Notes: generated by a model from the sequence alone, not told the origin. 64,000 nt of DNA from JALYXV01 sp963791545 (GCA_963791545.1 CAWBSR010000015.1:124001-188000); one strand, 5' to 3'; counted from the stretch's first letter, positions 17,712-27,751 are shown. Numbers and translations: made by a program.

Positions 17712-20700
17712 CTACAAGGGGAGCTTGGCGACTGGAGTCAACGGGGCGTGGACCCCGGTCACGCCGTTGCTGGCGGGCGACGCCGACGCGGCCCCCCCGC
17801 CGGTGGCATTGCCCAGGACGAAGACCTGGACCGTGGTGCCGTTCAAGAGCGCGCTCGGGTCGCCCGTGGTGTGGGGACCGCCGGAGAGCAATGTCACGTC
17901 ATAGGCGTTCCAGGAGCGCCCGCCCTGATGGTCGGCCACCAGGGCGGTGAGGTCACCGGTTGCCGAGGTCTCCCACAGCTCCGGAATGGGAGCGCCGATG
18001 CCGTACGGGCTGCCGTCGACGAGCACGAGGGAAGGTTTCCCGACCGGCTTGGAAACTCCGGTCGCACCCGCGCTCTGATCGTAGGCGTTCCAGAGATGAC
18101 CAGACTGGTTGTCCGCCGCGAACTCGATCAGGTCACCATTGGCGGCGCTGACGGCGTAGATGTGGGGCGTACCCGTTATGACGGTGGGGATCGGGTCCCC
18201 TCCGATGGCGGGACCCGATGGCGCCTGAGCAGTGGTGTCATAGGCGTTCCAGATTCGGCCTCCGGCGTTGTCGGCGACGTATTCGACGAGGTGGTTGTTG
18301 GACGCCGCCCGGGTGTACACGTGCGGGGTGGGACCGAGCACAATGGCGGCCGGCCCGCCGGCGATCGCCGACCCACTTCCGGCGGACTTGGTCAGGTCGT
18401 AGAAGTTCCAGGCGTGGCCCGAGCTGTTGTCATTGTCGACCTCGACTAGGTCACCGCCGGTCGTGGCGGCGGACATGTGCACGATCCCGCCCAGGACATG
18501 GGGGTCGAGGGTGGCGATCACCTTCGGTGCCGTGGCGCCCGCGGCGGTGTTGATATCGGTGGTGGTCCAGGTCCCCATGGCGCCGTTGTTGCGATATTCG
18601 ACCAGGTCGCCCGTGGACCCGAGAGCGAAGATATCGACCGTGGTGCCCTCCGTGAACGCCTTGGGCGCGCTACTCAGGATGGGGGCGCCGGTGGTGGCCG
18701 CCGTCAGGTCGGTGCTCGACCAGGTCGCACCGGTGGGCGTGAACTCGAAGAGATGGTGGTTGCCCCCCTGCGCGTACAGGTGGGTGACCCCTGCGACCAC
18801 GGTTGCCGACACCGGGCCCAGATAGGTGCCGGGCGGGTTCGGAGCCACGGTGGCCGCACCGAAATGGGTGTCGTCGACGAGTTGCGTGAAGCCTTGGATG
18901 GTGGGACCACCGGGTGACACGTTCACCCGGGTGACGGCGGCGCTGGCGCCGGCCGGGGCAGCCGCCCCATTGAGTCCGACGAGCACCCCGCCGCCGGGTT
19001 GAACGCCGCCACCGTTGGGCCCGTTCACCTTCATCGGTCCGACGGAATCGATTCTCATCTCACCGGCCGCCCCGAAGGTCGAGTCCAGGGCACCATTGCG
19101 GAATCGCAGCACGATGGCGGGCGACGGGCCGCATGCGGTGGTGGTCGTCGTGTCGATTGCCAGCAGATAGATGTTGCTTCCGGTCACGAAAAGCGACGCT
19201 CCCGTCGGCGTGCACGATTCAATGGGACCCGACAACACGCCGCCGGTGCCGAAGGCGCCGTCGAAGTGGCCATTGCTCAGGACCCGGCCCAGGAAGACGG
19301 ACTGGCCGGCGTTGCCGGTGACGTAGTAACTGCCGTCGATCGCCTCCACCACCGTGGTGGGCGTGTCGGCGGTGGGAAAGGCCGCCGATGTGCCGCCGGT
19401 ACCGAAGTTCGGGTCGAGCGCCCCCGAGCTGGTATAGCGCTGCAGGTAGTAGGTGCGGGGGGCTCCGGTGTCGTCGGCGACCAGCGCCACGAACTCGGTG
19501 TTGGGGTCGGGCGCCGCCGCGGTGGTGGCCGCCTGGGCCGGATGGGAGGAGGCCGCCCGCAGGGTCGGTGCCGCGGTCGGTGCCGCGGTCGGTGCCGCCC
19601 CCGGTGCTGCGGTCGGTGCCGCCGCGGCCGCGTGAGCCCGAGCCACGCTGATGGTGATCGGGCCACTGATGGCGTCGGGCCGGACGCCGTTGGCCGCCTT
19701 GATCCGGAAAACGTAGGTGTGCGGAGTCGTCGGAACCCCCGATAGCACCCCGGTGCTGGGGTTGAGGGTCAGGCCCGCGGGTAACACACCGACGACCGAA
19801 AAGGTCGGGTGGGGGTTGCCGTTGGCCGTGAAGGTGTAACTGGGGTATGACACCCCGACCGTCGCCGTGGAGGGGGGGCTGGCGGCCGTGAAGGTCGGGG
19901 CTACCGGTCCCGAGGCGACGTTGATGGTGATCGTGCGGCTGATCGCGTCAGGAGCGACGCCATTGGTGGCGGTCACTTGGAAGCTGGCCGGGCCCGCGGT
20001 GTTGGGGACACCCGAGAGGACGCCGGCCGGGCTGAGCGAGAGTCCGCTGGGCAGGGCGCCGCTGGTGACCCTGAAGGTCGGCGCCGGGGTGCCGGAGGCG
20101 GCGAAGGTGTAGCTGTAGGCCGATCCGATGTTGGCGGTCGTGGGAGGCGAGACGGCTGTGAAAACCGGCGCCGCCGCGACGCGGATGGTGATGGGGCCGC
20201 TCACCGCGTCCGGCGAAACCCCATTGGTCGCTTTGACGGTGAAGGTGAAGGCTCCTCCGGTCCCGGTAGGCGTGCCCGCCAGGAGGCCGGTGGCGCCTGC
20301 CAGGGTGAGTCCGGGCGGCAGGGTCCCGCTGGCAACCGAGAACGTCGGTGCCGGTTGGCCGGTTGCGGCGAAGGTATAGGAGGGATAGGCGGCACCAACC
20401 GTGGCCGTTGGCGGGGGGTTGGCGGCGGTGAAGGCGGGTGCCACCGGGGTCGGAGAGACGTGGATGGTGAGCGACGGAGTGACGGCGTCGGGCGTGGTGC
20501 CATTGGCTGCCGAGACCGTGAAAGTGGAGTCACCCACCGTGTCGGGCGTACCCGAAAGGACGCCGGTGGTGGCGTTGAGCGAGAGCCCGTGGGGCAGGGA
20601 GCCGGTGGCCACCGCGTAGGTCGGAGCAGGGAGGCCGGTGGCGACGAAGGTGTAGCTGTAGGCCGCTGCGGCGGTGGCGTTGGGCGGGGTATCGGCGGTA

Positions 20701-21401
20701 AAAACGGGACTGATCGGTGCCAACGCCGCCGCCACCTTGAGGGCAAACGTCTTGGTGGTCATGGGAACGACCCCGGTGGAACCCATGGGGCCGAAGGTCG
20801 TGTCAAGGATCCCGCCTGGCGTCAGGGCAGCCAGATAACCCTTTTGGGCGGGGTCGGTGGTGGACAGGCTGACTATGACGTCGCCGTCATTTCGTACCGT
20901 GAAGGAGTCGGCGGTATACGGGGGGACGGTGATGGTGGTTGTACCACCGGAACCGAAGCCCGAGTCGAGGGCGCCGGCCGTGGTCAGGCGGGTGACGACG
21001 ATCTGGGTGCTGGCCGCCCCGAACGCGGCGTTGCCGCCCAGAACATAGATGTGGCCGGCGGCATCTGTCGTCATGCGGGTGTAGAAGACACCGGCCGGCG
21101 ACAACGTGGAGGTGCCGTTGGTGCCGAAGGACGGGTCCAACCCGCCGCCAGCCGTCAGCCGGGTGACCTGGGATATCGACCCGTTGACGGTGGCGAGACC
21201 GAGGACCAGGGACCTACCGGTGGAGTCCACGGTCGTGGCGCCGGCCAAGGCGCCGGGCACGACGGTCACGCCGAAGGAGCCGTAGCTCGTGTCGACGGCC
21301 CCCGGCGTGGTGGCCGACGCCGGCACCACCGTGACCGCCAGGGCCACCAGGAGCAGCGCTGCGGGCAGGATCAAGAATTTCAACGAACGACTACCCATCA
21401 A
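17712..21401 (-). CDS. Large secreted mosaic protein: delta-60 repeats, Ig-like domains, C-terminal propeller-like repeats
   Basis: 1,229 residues with a signal peptide (hydrophobic core LPAALLLVALAVTVV, cleavage near ASATTP). Residues about 30-235 are delta-60-type repeats (LDPSFGTNG, LDSGFGSGG, LDTTFGPMG). Residues about 240-625 are five putative Ig (He_PIG-like) domains of about 85-90 residues, each with FTA.PP, YSYTF, LP.GL and GVLSG.P. A Pro/Ala-rich hinge follows, then delta-60 repeats resume (LDPNFGTGG, LDSTFGAAG). The last 380 residues repeat HLVEY.ADN..GR.WNAYD about every 60 residues, like a beta-propeller lectin. There is no catalytic motif. Likely an adhesive surface or matrix protein. 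Confidence 0.85.
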   Translation of the reverse strand: MMGSRSLKFLILPAALLLVALAVTVVPASATTPGAVDTSYGSFGVTVVPGALAGATTVDSTGRSLVLGLATVNGSISQVTRLTAGGGLDPSFGTNGTSTLSPAGVFYTRMTTDAAGHIYVLGGNAAFGAASTQIVVTRLTTAGALDSGFGSGGTTTITVPPYTADSFTVRNDGDVIVSLSTTDPAQKGYLAALTPGGILDTTFGPMGSTGVVPMTTKTFALKVAAALAPISPVFTADTPPNATAAAAYSYTFVATGLPAPTYAVATGSLPHGLSLNATTGVLSGTPDTVGDSTFTVSAANGTTPDAVTPSLTIHVSPTPVAPAFTAANPPPTATVGAAYPSYTFAATGQPAPTFSVASGTLPPGLTLAGATGLLAGTPTGTGGAFTFTVKATNGVSPDAVSGPITIRVAAAPVFTAVSPPTTANIGSAYSYTFAASGTPAPTFRVTSGALPSGLSLSPAGVLSGVPNTAGPASFQVTATNGVAPDAISRTITINVASGPVAPTFTAASPPSTATVGVSYPSYTFTANGNPHPTFSVVGVLPAGLTLNPSTGVLSGVPTTPHTYVFRIKAANGVRPDAISGPITISVARAHAAAAAPTAAPGAAPTAAPTAAPTLRAASSHPAQAATTAAAPDPNTEFVALVADDTGAPRTYYLQRYTSSGALDPNFGTGGTSAAFPTADTPTTVVEAIDGSYYVTGNAGQSVFLGRVLSNGHFDGAFGTGGVLSGPIESCTPTGASLFVTGSNIYLLAIDTTTTTACGPSPAIVLRFRNGALDSTFGAAGEMRIDSVGPMKVNGPNGGGVQPGGGVLVGLNGAAAPAGASAAVTRVNVSPGGPTIQGFTQLVDDTHFGAATVAPNPPGTYLGPVSATVVAGVTHLYAQGGNHHLFEFTPTGATWSSTDLTAATTGAPILSSAPKAFTEGTTVDIFALGSTGDLVEYRNNGAMGTWTTTDINTAAGATAPKVIATLDPHVLGGIVHMSAATTGGDLVEVDNDNSSGHAWNFYDLTKSAGSGSAIAGGPAAIVLGPTPHVYTRAASNNHLVEYVADNAGGRIWNAYDTTAQAPSGPAIGGDPIPTVITGTPHIYAVSAANGDLIEFAADNQSGHLWNAYDQSAGATGVSKPVGKPSLVLVDGSPYGIGAPIPELWETSATGDLTALVADHQGGRSWNAYDVTLLSGGPHTTGDPSALLNGTTVQVFVLGNATGGGAASASPASNGVTGVHAPLTPVAKLPL

Positions 21402-21526
21402 CTTCGGTTCCCCCTCGGGCTAATTCGACGTCGTGGCCTTCCGCCAGGCCCGACGGCCACTCGACATGCAGTGGATCACGAAAACCGTACCATCGGCGGG
21501 CAGGGAATCCGAAAGCTGGATAAAAG

Positions 21527-22348
21527 TCAGCCGCCCGGCGGCGGTGTCACCGGTGGCGTGGTTGGTGGAGTGGTCGTTGTCGAAATTCTCGGCACCGTGG
21601 TGGGACCACTCGTCGGCGGTGGCGTCGACGGCGGTGGCGCGGTTGGCGGCGGCGTGGTGGGCTGTGGCGTCGGCGGTGTCGTGGTGGGCCGTGGCGGCGG
21701 CGTGGTGGGTCGTGGCGTCGGGCTCGGGGTGGGTGACGGCGGGGGCGGGGTCGGGGTCGGGGTCGGGGTCGTGCGGGCCGGTACGGTCGTCCCGCCCGAG
21801 ATGACGACGGGTCCGGGTAGCGCCGGCGCCGGTCCCGCCACCGGCGGTGTCGTGGCTGCGGTGGCCGGCGGGGCGGTCGTCACCGTGGTGTCGTTGGTGG
21901 GGGCCTGGATCACGGCGACGCCGGGGGGGCCGACCAGAGCGGTCGTGCTGGTGTCCGATGAGATGGCGACGCTGGAGTTGGCGCCGCGGTGCCGGGTGGC
22001 CAGGACCAGCCCGCCCACCGCGAGGACGACCACGACCGCGGCCGCGACCAGCCAACGATGGTTGCGGTGGCTAGGGGGCGGGGGGGGCGGAATGTGGCGG
22101 GGCTCCAACGGAGCGCCGACCGCGGCCACCGCGCCCGTCTTCTCGGCCTGCCAGACCGCCGTCGGGGCGGCATCGCTCTGGTTGCGCCGGTAGCGCCTGA
22201 CGGCGGCCAGCCTGGGATCTTCGGCGGCGGCGGCCGTCAGTTGGGTCGGGGCGGACTCGTCGGCGCCCAAGTCGTAGCGTTCTTCGAGATCCCAGATCCA
22301 GTCGTCGGTCTCTTCGCCCCAGATGCCGTCGCCATCCACAGGATCCAT
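21527..22348 (-). CDS. Single-pass membrane protein with Pro/Thr-rich extracellular stalk
   Basis: 273 residues: an acidic cytoplasmic N terminus with several Trp (about 1-35), a basic stretch, one transmembrane helix (LVAAAVVVVLAVGGLVLA, near residues 105-122), then about 150 residues of Pro/Thr-rich low-complexity sequence typical of a wall-spanning stalk. There is no C-terminal domain and no sorting signal. It is encoded just upstream of the mosaic surface protein on the same strand, so it may be expressed with it. Function unknown. Confidence 0.75.
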   Translation of the reverse strand: MDPVDGDGIWGEETDDWIWDLEERYDLGADESAPTQLTAAAAEDPRLAAVRRYRRNQSDAAPTAVWQAEKTGAVAAVGAPLEPRHIPPPPPPSHRNHRWLVAAAVVVVLAVGGLVLATRHRGANSSVAISSDTSTTALVGPPGVAVIQAPTNDTTVTTAPPATAATTPPVAGPAPALPGPVVISGGTTVPARTTPTPTPTPPPPSPTPSPTPRPTTPPPRPTTTPPTPQPTTPPPTAPPPSTPPPTSGPTTVPRISTTTTPPTTPPVTPPPGG

Positions 22349-22623
22349 CGCCCCTGAGCTTACGGCCCCGGCGCGCCTGCCGGTCGGGCGGCGCCCAGGA
22401 TTCGGTCCCTTCGGTGATTTTCCCCCCGGGAATGCTCACCTGAACGGGCCAACCAGGGCTAGAGACCGAGCACGCTCGAGAGTGAGGATCTCTGGTCGTA
22501 GCCGGCCCATCCGGGCGGACTGGCCGCCAGTTCGAACGATCCGGTGAACAAGCGCCGCCGAGTCGTTGTCGCGCGAGATGGGCCCGGTAGGTTCTTTAGC
22601 GATCGAACGCCGAGGAGGGCCCC

Positions 22624-22944
22624 GTGGGTGTGGCAGTGATGGTTGAGGAAGACCAGAGGGAGGCCATCCTGACCGACGAAGAGTTGACCGCGCTGGCGTT
22701 GGCCGCCGATCCCGACGTCGAGGTGGGTGCCGACGCCGTGAGCGTGTGGGATGTGCTTGGTCCCGGTCGCGACGCCGACGGACCAAGGAAGCTCCCGGAG
22801 TGGTACATGCCGTCGCCAATGCCGGGCGCCCGACCCCCGCGCCGCCGTTGGCACCGTCGCGTGGCCTTGCTGATCATCGCCTCGTTCGTGTTGATCGACG
22901 CCCTCGGTCTGTGCATCACCTACGGGCAGCTCGTCGCCGCCTAA
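22624..22944 (+). CDS. Small conserved membrane protein
   Basis: 106 residues from GTG 22624, with GAGGAGGG upstream. The N-terminal half is acidic and soluble, the middle holds a Trp/Pro-rich segment (LPEWYMPSPMP) and a basic cluster, and one C-terminal helix (VALLIIASFVLIDALGLCITYG) anchors it. The pattern is typical of small actinobacterial membrane proteins of unknown role. Its TAA stop overlaps the stop of the convergent thioesterase gene in a shared CTAA. Confidence 0.7.
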   Translation: MGVAVMVEEDQREAILTDEELTALALAADPDVEVGADAVSVWDVLGPGRDADGPRKLPEWYMPSPMPGARPPRRRWHRRVALLIIASFVLIDALGLCITYGQLVAA

Positions 22945-23405
22945 AGGCCGCTCGCCCGAGGGCGCAGGACCAGTTGGGTGCAGCCGAAGACGGCCAGCAG
23001 CCGCCCATCGGCCTCCGATGACACCTTGGCCTCCCACAGCTGGGTGGACCGGCCGCCGTGCACCATTTCCGCTTCGCAGCGCAGGCCGCCTTTGGTGGCG
23101 GTGCTGACGAAGTTCGACTTCAGCTCGACCGTGGTGAACCCAACGGCGCCCGTCGGGAGGTTGGCCACGCAGCCATAACCGCAGGCGGTGTCGGCCAAGG
23201 CCACGATCGTGGCCGCGTGCAAGAAGCCGTTGGGGGCGGTGTGGTGGGGACGGATCTCGAGGCGGGCGACGACCCGCCGGCCATCGACGACGAGAACCTC
23301 TATGCCCAGTAGTCCCGGGAGGCCTCCGTCGCCAACCGCCGTGAAGCCCGCCGCCGTGATGTCGGCGTAAAAATTTGGTGGTGACGGGCCGGATGTCTCG
23401 TTCAT
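22941..23405 (-). CDS. PaaI-family hotdog-fold thioesterase
   Basis: 154-residue hotdog protein. PHHTAPNGFLHAATIVALADTA is the family core, with the Asn-Gly-x-x-His motif and the downstream Asp that lines the acyl-thioester site. VGFTTVELKSNFVSTA is the conserved beta strand. ATG 23405 is chosen; the frame is open further upstream but without family similarity. Such enzymes hydrolyse phenylacetyl- or other acyl-CoA thioesters; the substrate cannot be told. It ends sharing stop-codon bases with the convergent membrane gene. Confidence 0.88.
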   Translation of the reverse strand: MNETSGPSPPNFYADITAAGFTAVGDGGLPGLLGIEVLVVDGRRVVARLEIRPHHTAPNGFLHAATIVALADTACGYGCVANLPTGAVGFTTVELKSNFVSTATKGGLRCEAEMVHGGRSTQLWEAKVSSEADGRLLAVFGCTQLVLRPRASGL

Positions 23406-23553
23406 ACGGACACCTTCTATCAGGCAATTGGGTCCGCAGCCCTCAGTAGGTCCGATATCGGGGGGGGGGTGGGCGATCGGAGCCGCTCCGACCGAGGCGG
23501 CCGGGTTCGGAAGGGGGCTTCGTGAATACCCGAATCCTGCGGTGCCGGTCGGA

Positions 23554-23814
23554 AGCGGCTTTCTGGGCGTGGCCCTGCGGCCGGCTGCGATTGCCGGCTC
23601 GACGATGCTGCTGATGATGTACGCGGCGTCCTGGCCCTTCGCCAAGATGGCGGGCGGTCAGGCGACCGGTTCGGTCAATCCGATCGTCGACGAGCACATC
23701 GTCAGCACGATGGCCCTCCTCGTCATCGGCGCCTTCGCTCTCTGGGGTGTCGGGACGATCGGCCGCCGCTGGTCGGCGCTGTCCTTCGTCCGGTCGCATC
23801 CCTGGCTCCGGTAG
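23554..23814 (+). pseudogene. Truncated DoxX-family membrane protein
   Basis: The frame encodes FLGVALRPAAIAGSTMLLMM, a short loop with NPIVDEHIVSTMALLVIGAF, and a basic end. This is the C-terminal half of a DoxX/DoxD-like protein (last two helices and the N-P-x-x-DEH motif). The first two helices are absent: upstream in frame is low-complexity Gly/Pro sequence and a run of ten G, and no other frame supplies them. No good start or ribosome site is visible. Read as a 5'-truncated relic. Confidence 0.6.
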
Positions 23815-24056
23815 TCACATCCTGCTGAAAGCCGAACCGGCGGCCCGCCGGTCTGGGGAATTCCGGCGGTTCTCGTTGAGCCGCTCTGCGAGGTGGCGGG
23901 ACTTCGGTGCTACCCTCAGAGCGGCTTCGGCGGTCGTCGTGGGCGGCCGGCGCGTGAGGTTCTGCCGGATGTGGAGCACAGGCGGATCCCCGGTTTCCCT
24001 CGATCGATTCTCGCATCGCCCGAACGCGCCCGGCCCGCTGGCCTAGGGACAGACAC

Positions 24057-26471
24057 ATGGATGCAAAGCGAAGTCTGGCAATCGCGGTGGCGGTTGTCGC
24101 CGGGCTGGCGATGCTGGTGGCGTCGCCGGGAATAGGGAGTGCGACCGCCGCCGGCGACGTTGGTGCCCGGGCATCGGACTGGACGATCCAGGCGTTGCCG
24201 ACTCCCGCGTTGGCTCCCAACGGTCATCTGTCCGCGGTTTCGTGCCTGTCGGTGGCTTCCTGCTGGGCGGTGGGCTACAGCCACGACGGCAGTGGTGTCG
24301 ACGTCAGCCTGGCGGAACACTGGGATGGTACGCGGTGGGCCATCGAAGCGACCCCCAATCCGCATCGGGGGAACAACACCTTCCTCACCGGGGTGTCGTG
24401 CTCCTCGCCGACGGCATGCACCGCCGTCGGAGATTATGTCGACGGCGTCGGCCAGCAGGTGGCGCTGGCCGAACGCTGGGACGGCCGACGGTGGGAGATA
24501 CAACCGATGTCCAGCCCCTCTGGGGCGACTTCCACCTTTTTGACCTCCGTCTCCTGCGCCTCGTCCAGCAGGTGCTCGGCGGTGGGGTACTCCTCCCGCG
24601 GCGCCGGCCAGACGACATCCATCGCGCTCCGTTGGGACGGCGCCACCTGGCAGTCCCAGGAGGTCCCGACCCTCAGCGGTGGCACCAGCAGTCGCCTGTC
24701 AAGCGTGGGGTGCGCGTCGGCGTCGGCGTGCACCGCGGTGGGGTTCTCGGGTGACGTGTTCGCGGCACCGCAGCCGTTCTCGGCGCGCTGGAATGGCGTC
24801 GTTTGGCAGATTGAGCCCACTCCCCAGCCCCCCGGCGCAACCCGTAGTGTTCTTTCGTCGGTCTCGTGTCCGACCGCGACCGAATGCGTAGCCGTCGGCT
24901 ACTGGCACGACAACGGCAAGGGTGGCGGAAGCTTGGCCGAGCACTGGGACGGCACGGCCTGGACCGCCACGCCCACCCCCGGCGGACCGACCGACGTCTA
25001 CAACGCGGTGTCCTGCCCTACTGCCAGTGCCTGCCTGGTGGTCGGCAAGCGCGGGCTCGCGGACTTCGTCGCGGCCCGCTGGGATGGCACCACCTGGACA
25101 TCGACCGCGACTCCCGCGAGCGGCCCCCAGGTGGACACCAACTACCGCGGCCTGTCGTGCACGACCCTCAGCGCCTGCGTGGCGGTCGGCGCCTCCGAGA
25201 CCGCGACATTTGACTTCACCTACCTGACCCTGGCCGCGGGATGGAACGGCAGTAGTTGGGCAAATCAGGTGACCCCCAATCCGTTGGGAGCGACCTCGAA
25301 TGACCTGGTGGCGGTGTCGTGCGCCACGGAACAGTTCTGTGTCGCGGTCGGCTACCACTGGAAGAGCCCCAGTGTCGCGGAGCCGCTCGTGGAGCGGTGG
25401 AGTGGCACCAGGTGGAGCGTCGATTCCACGCCCCCGCTGCAGGGCAGTTCACTCGACGCGGTTTCCTGTGCCGCCGAAGACGACTGTCTCGCGGTTGGCA
25501 GCTTCGTAGACAGCACCGGCCAATCGGCCACCCTGGCCGAGCACTGGAACGGAGCTTCGTGGCAAGTCGAGGCGACGCCCGTCCCTGCCGGGTCGGTCGG
25601 GGCCGGATTCAGTGGCGTGTCCTGCGCCACGGCCGTCGCCGGCAATGGGGCCGGACGGAACACGGCCGGGCAGGGAAATCGTGGCGTCTGCGTCGCGGTT
25701 GGCGCCTACGGCGATGCCAGTGGGGCCACCGTGATGTTGGCCGAGCGCCGGACTGCCACTGCTTGGCAGATTCAGCCCGTGACCGCTCCGGTCGGGACGG
25801 TGGCCGGCGCGCTGTATGGCGTGTCGTGTGCAACCCTGACCGCGTGCACCGCGCTCGGCGCGTTCCATACCGCGTCGCCGACTCCTTCCGGGCCTCCGGG
25901 GCCCTGTGACTTCAGCTGCATGGTTTCCGAACAATGGAATGGCACCAGCTGGGAGCCCCATCAGCCGCCGGCTCCGCAGTCCTCAATCAGCAGCAGCCTG
26001 CCGAGCGTCTCCTGTTACGCCCCCGGCGCCTGCACCGCGGCAGGGCAGTGGACTCCGCAGGATCGGGCAGGCGGGCACCCGGGCATCACCCTGGCCGACT
26101 ACTGGAATGGCGCCAGCTGGACGATCCAGGCGACACCGGACCCACCGGGAGTGGGCGGTCCCAATGGCACCAACAACAGCCCGTTCGAGTCGGTGTCGTG
26201 CGCGTCGGCGAACAGCTGCACCGCGGTGGGCAACTACGACAGCGGGGCCGCCAACGGTGCCTTCCTGCCGTTGGCGGAACACCGCGACGCCAGCGGGTGG
26301 TCGGTCCAGGCCATGCCTGCCCCGCTGGGCACCTACTACAACGATCTGCGGGGCGTGTCGTGCCCCGGCCCTCGCATGTGCATGGCGGTGGGCATGTCCT
26401 ACCGGTACAACGTGGCCAACAACAGCCCCGGACCCCACGTGGCGCTGGCCCAGCTCTACCGGCGGGCGTAA
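24057..26471 (+). CDS. Secreted repeat protein with Cys-pair motifs
   Basis: 804 residues with a signal peptide (AIAVAVVAGLAMLVASP, cleavage near ATAAG). The rest is about fourteen repeats of about 50-55 residues with the pattern VSC.S...C.AVG, a variable loop, then LAE.W.G..W.....P.P. Each repeat has two Cys about seven residues apart, likely a disulfide, and a conserved W-x-G-x-x-W end, which suggests blades of one or two beta-propellers. This repeat type is familiar from secreted proteins of Acidimicrobiia and other soil actinobacteria with no assigned function. AGGGA precedes the ATG. Confidence 0.85.
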   Translation: MDAKRSLAIAVAVVAGLAMLVASPGIGSATAAGDVGARASDWTIQALPTPALAPNGHLSAVSCLSVASCWAVGYSHDGSGVDVSLAEHWDGTRWAIEATPNPHRGNNTFLTGVSCSSPTACTAVGDYVDGVGQQVALAERWDGRRWEIQPMSSPSGATSTFLTSVSCASSSRCSAVGYSSRGAGQTTSIALRWDGATWQSQEVPTLSGGTSSRLSSVGCASASACTAVGFSGDVFAAPQPFSARWNGVVWQIEPTPQPPGATRSVLSSVSCPTATECVAVGYWHDNGKGGGSLAEHWDGTAWTATPTPGGPTDVYNAVSCPTASACLVVGKRGLADFVAARWDGTTWTSTATPASGPQVDTNYRGLSCTTLSACVAVGASETATFDFTYLTLAAGWNGSSWANQVTPNPLGATSNDLVAVSCATEQFCVAVGYHWKSPSVAEPLVERWSGTRWSVDSTPPLQGSSLDAVSCAAEDDCLAVGSFVDSTGQSATLAEHWNGASWQVEATPVPAGSVGAGFSGVSCATAVAGNGAGRNTAGQGNRGVCVAVGAYGDASGATVMLAERRTATAWQIQPVTAPVGTVAGALYGVSCATLTACTALGAFHTASPTPSGPPGPCDFSCMVSEQWNGTSWEPHQPPAPQSSISSSLPSVSCYAPGACTAAGQWTPQDRAGGHPGITLADYWNGASWTIQATPDPPGVGGPNGTNNSPFESVSCASANSCTAVGNYDSGAANGAFLPLAEHRDASGWSVQAMPAPLGTYYNDLRGVSCPGPRMCMAVGMSYRYNVANNSPGPHVALAQLYRRA

Positions 26472-26624
26472 CCGCTTCTTCGCCCGGAATGCGGGCCAGC
26501 CCGACACGACGACGCCGCGTGGCCCCGTGATCGCGGTTCGTGGTCCTGCACGAGATGCGGGCCTGCTTTCAGCGATCACGAGCGGCCTCTATCTCGAACT
26601 GACGCCGTAGTCCCGAGATGGGCG

Positions 26625-27599
26625 ATGCTGACACCCATGATCAGACCTTTGGGTTGGGGTGTCCTGGGCTCTGGGGCTATCGCTCGGGCGTTCGTGTCCG
26701 ATCTGATGCTGACCGATTCCGGGGTGGCGATCGCTATCGGGTCCCGCCAGCAGGCGTCTGCGGACCGATTTGCCGACCAGTTCGACATCGCCCACCGTCA
26801 CGGCTCCTATGAGGCATTGGTAGCCGATCCCGACGTCGATGTCGTCTACGTGGCGACGCCGCATCCGATGCATCACCCCAACGCCCTGCTGGCGCTGAAC
26901 GCCGGCAAGCCGGCGCTGGTCGAGAAGTCTTTCACCATGGACGCGGCTGAAGCTCGTGACCTCGTCGCCCACGCCCGTTCGTCCGGCCAGTTTTTGATGG
27001 AAGCGATGTGGACGCGCTTCCTGCCTCACATGACCGAGGTCCGCCGCCTTGTCTCCGCTGGTGTCCTCGGCGACATCGTGATGGTGAGCGCGGACCACGG
27101 GCAATGGTTCCCACAGGACCCGGCCTCGCGGCTCTTCGCGGCCGAGCTCGGCGGCGGCGCCCTTCTCGACCTGGGCGTCTATCCGGTGTCATTCGCGTCG
27201 ATGATCCTGGGCCGGCCGCAGCGCATCATCTCCATTGTCGATGCCGCCTTCACCGGCGTCGACGGCCGGACGTCGATGCTGTTCGGCTATGCCAACGGCG
27301 CCCAGGCCACTCTGTCCTGCACCTCCTCCGCCCGCACTCCGACGCGCGCGGCCATCATCGGCACCGAGGCCCGCATAGAGATAGACCCAGACTTCTACCG
27401 GCCCACCTCGTTCACCTTGACAACCCGCGGTGGAAGCCGGACTCGTTTCAATCCGCCGCACAAGGGCAGCGGCCTCCGCCACCAAGCCGATGAGGTGGCC
27501 CGCTGCCTTCGTGCCGGTCTCCTGGAGAGCCCGATCATGGCCTTGGAGGAGAGCATCTCGATCATGGAAACGATGGATTCAGTGCTCGCGCAAGCGTGA
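26625..27599 (+). CDS. Gfo/Idh/MocA family NAD(P)-dependent oxidoreductase
   Basis: 324 residues. An N-terminal Rossmann fold has GVLGSGAIARAF for the dinucleotide, followed by VVYVATPHPMHHPNALLALNAGK and the family EK motif in PALVEKSFTMDA with the catalytic Lys. The C-terminal beta-sheet domain binds the substrate (GGALLDLGVYPVSFA). ATG 26625 or 26637 could start it. The substrate, probably a sugar or trans-dihydrodiol, is not predictable. It stands alone between secreted-protein genes. Confidence 0.9.
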   Translation: MLTPMIRPLGWGVLGSGAIARAFVSDLMLTDSGVAIAIGSRQQASADRFADQFDIAHRHGSYEALVADPDVDVVYVATPHPMHHPNALLALNAGKPALVEKSFTMDAAEARDLVAHARSSGQFLMEAMWTRFLPHMTEVRRLVSAGVLGDIVMVSADHGQWFPQDPASRLFAAELGGGALLDLGVYPVSFASMILGRPQRIISIVDAAFTGVDGRTSMLFGYANGAQATLSCTSSARTPTRAAIIGTEARIEIDPDFYRPTSFTLTTRGGSRTRFNPPHKGSGLRHQADEVARCLRAGLLESPIMALEESISIMETMDSVLAQA

Positions 27600-27751
27600 A
27601 GGCCGAATTGCGGCTTGCGGCCTTTTGGATCACGGCAGGTATGTAAAACGGGGCACGCAGGGTCCGTTGGCGAGGCTCCTGGTGAGTTCGGCTCGCACAG
27701 CCGGTGGGCGGCGGTGCGCAAGTGCTGAGACCCCGGAGTCGGGCCGGTTAC

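Noticed and set aside
19977..22193. 738-residue plus-strand frame opposite the mosaic protein
   Set aside because: Repetitive Gly/Arg shadow of the Ig-domain repeats; no start or domain.
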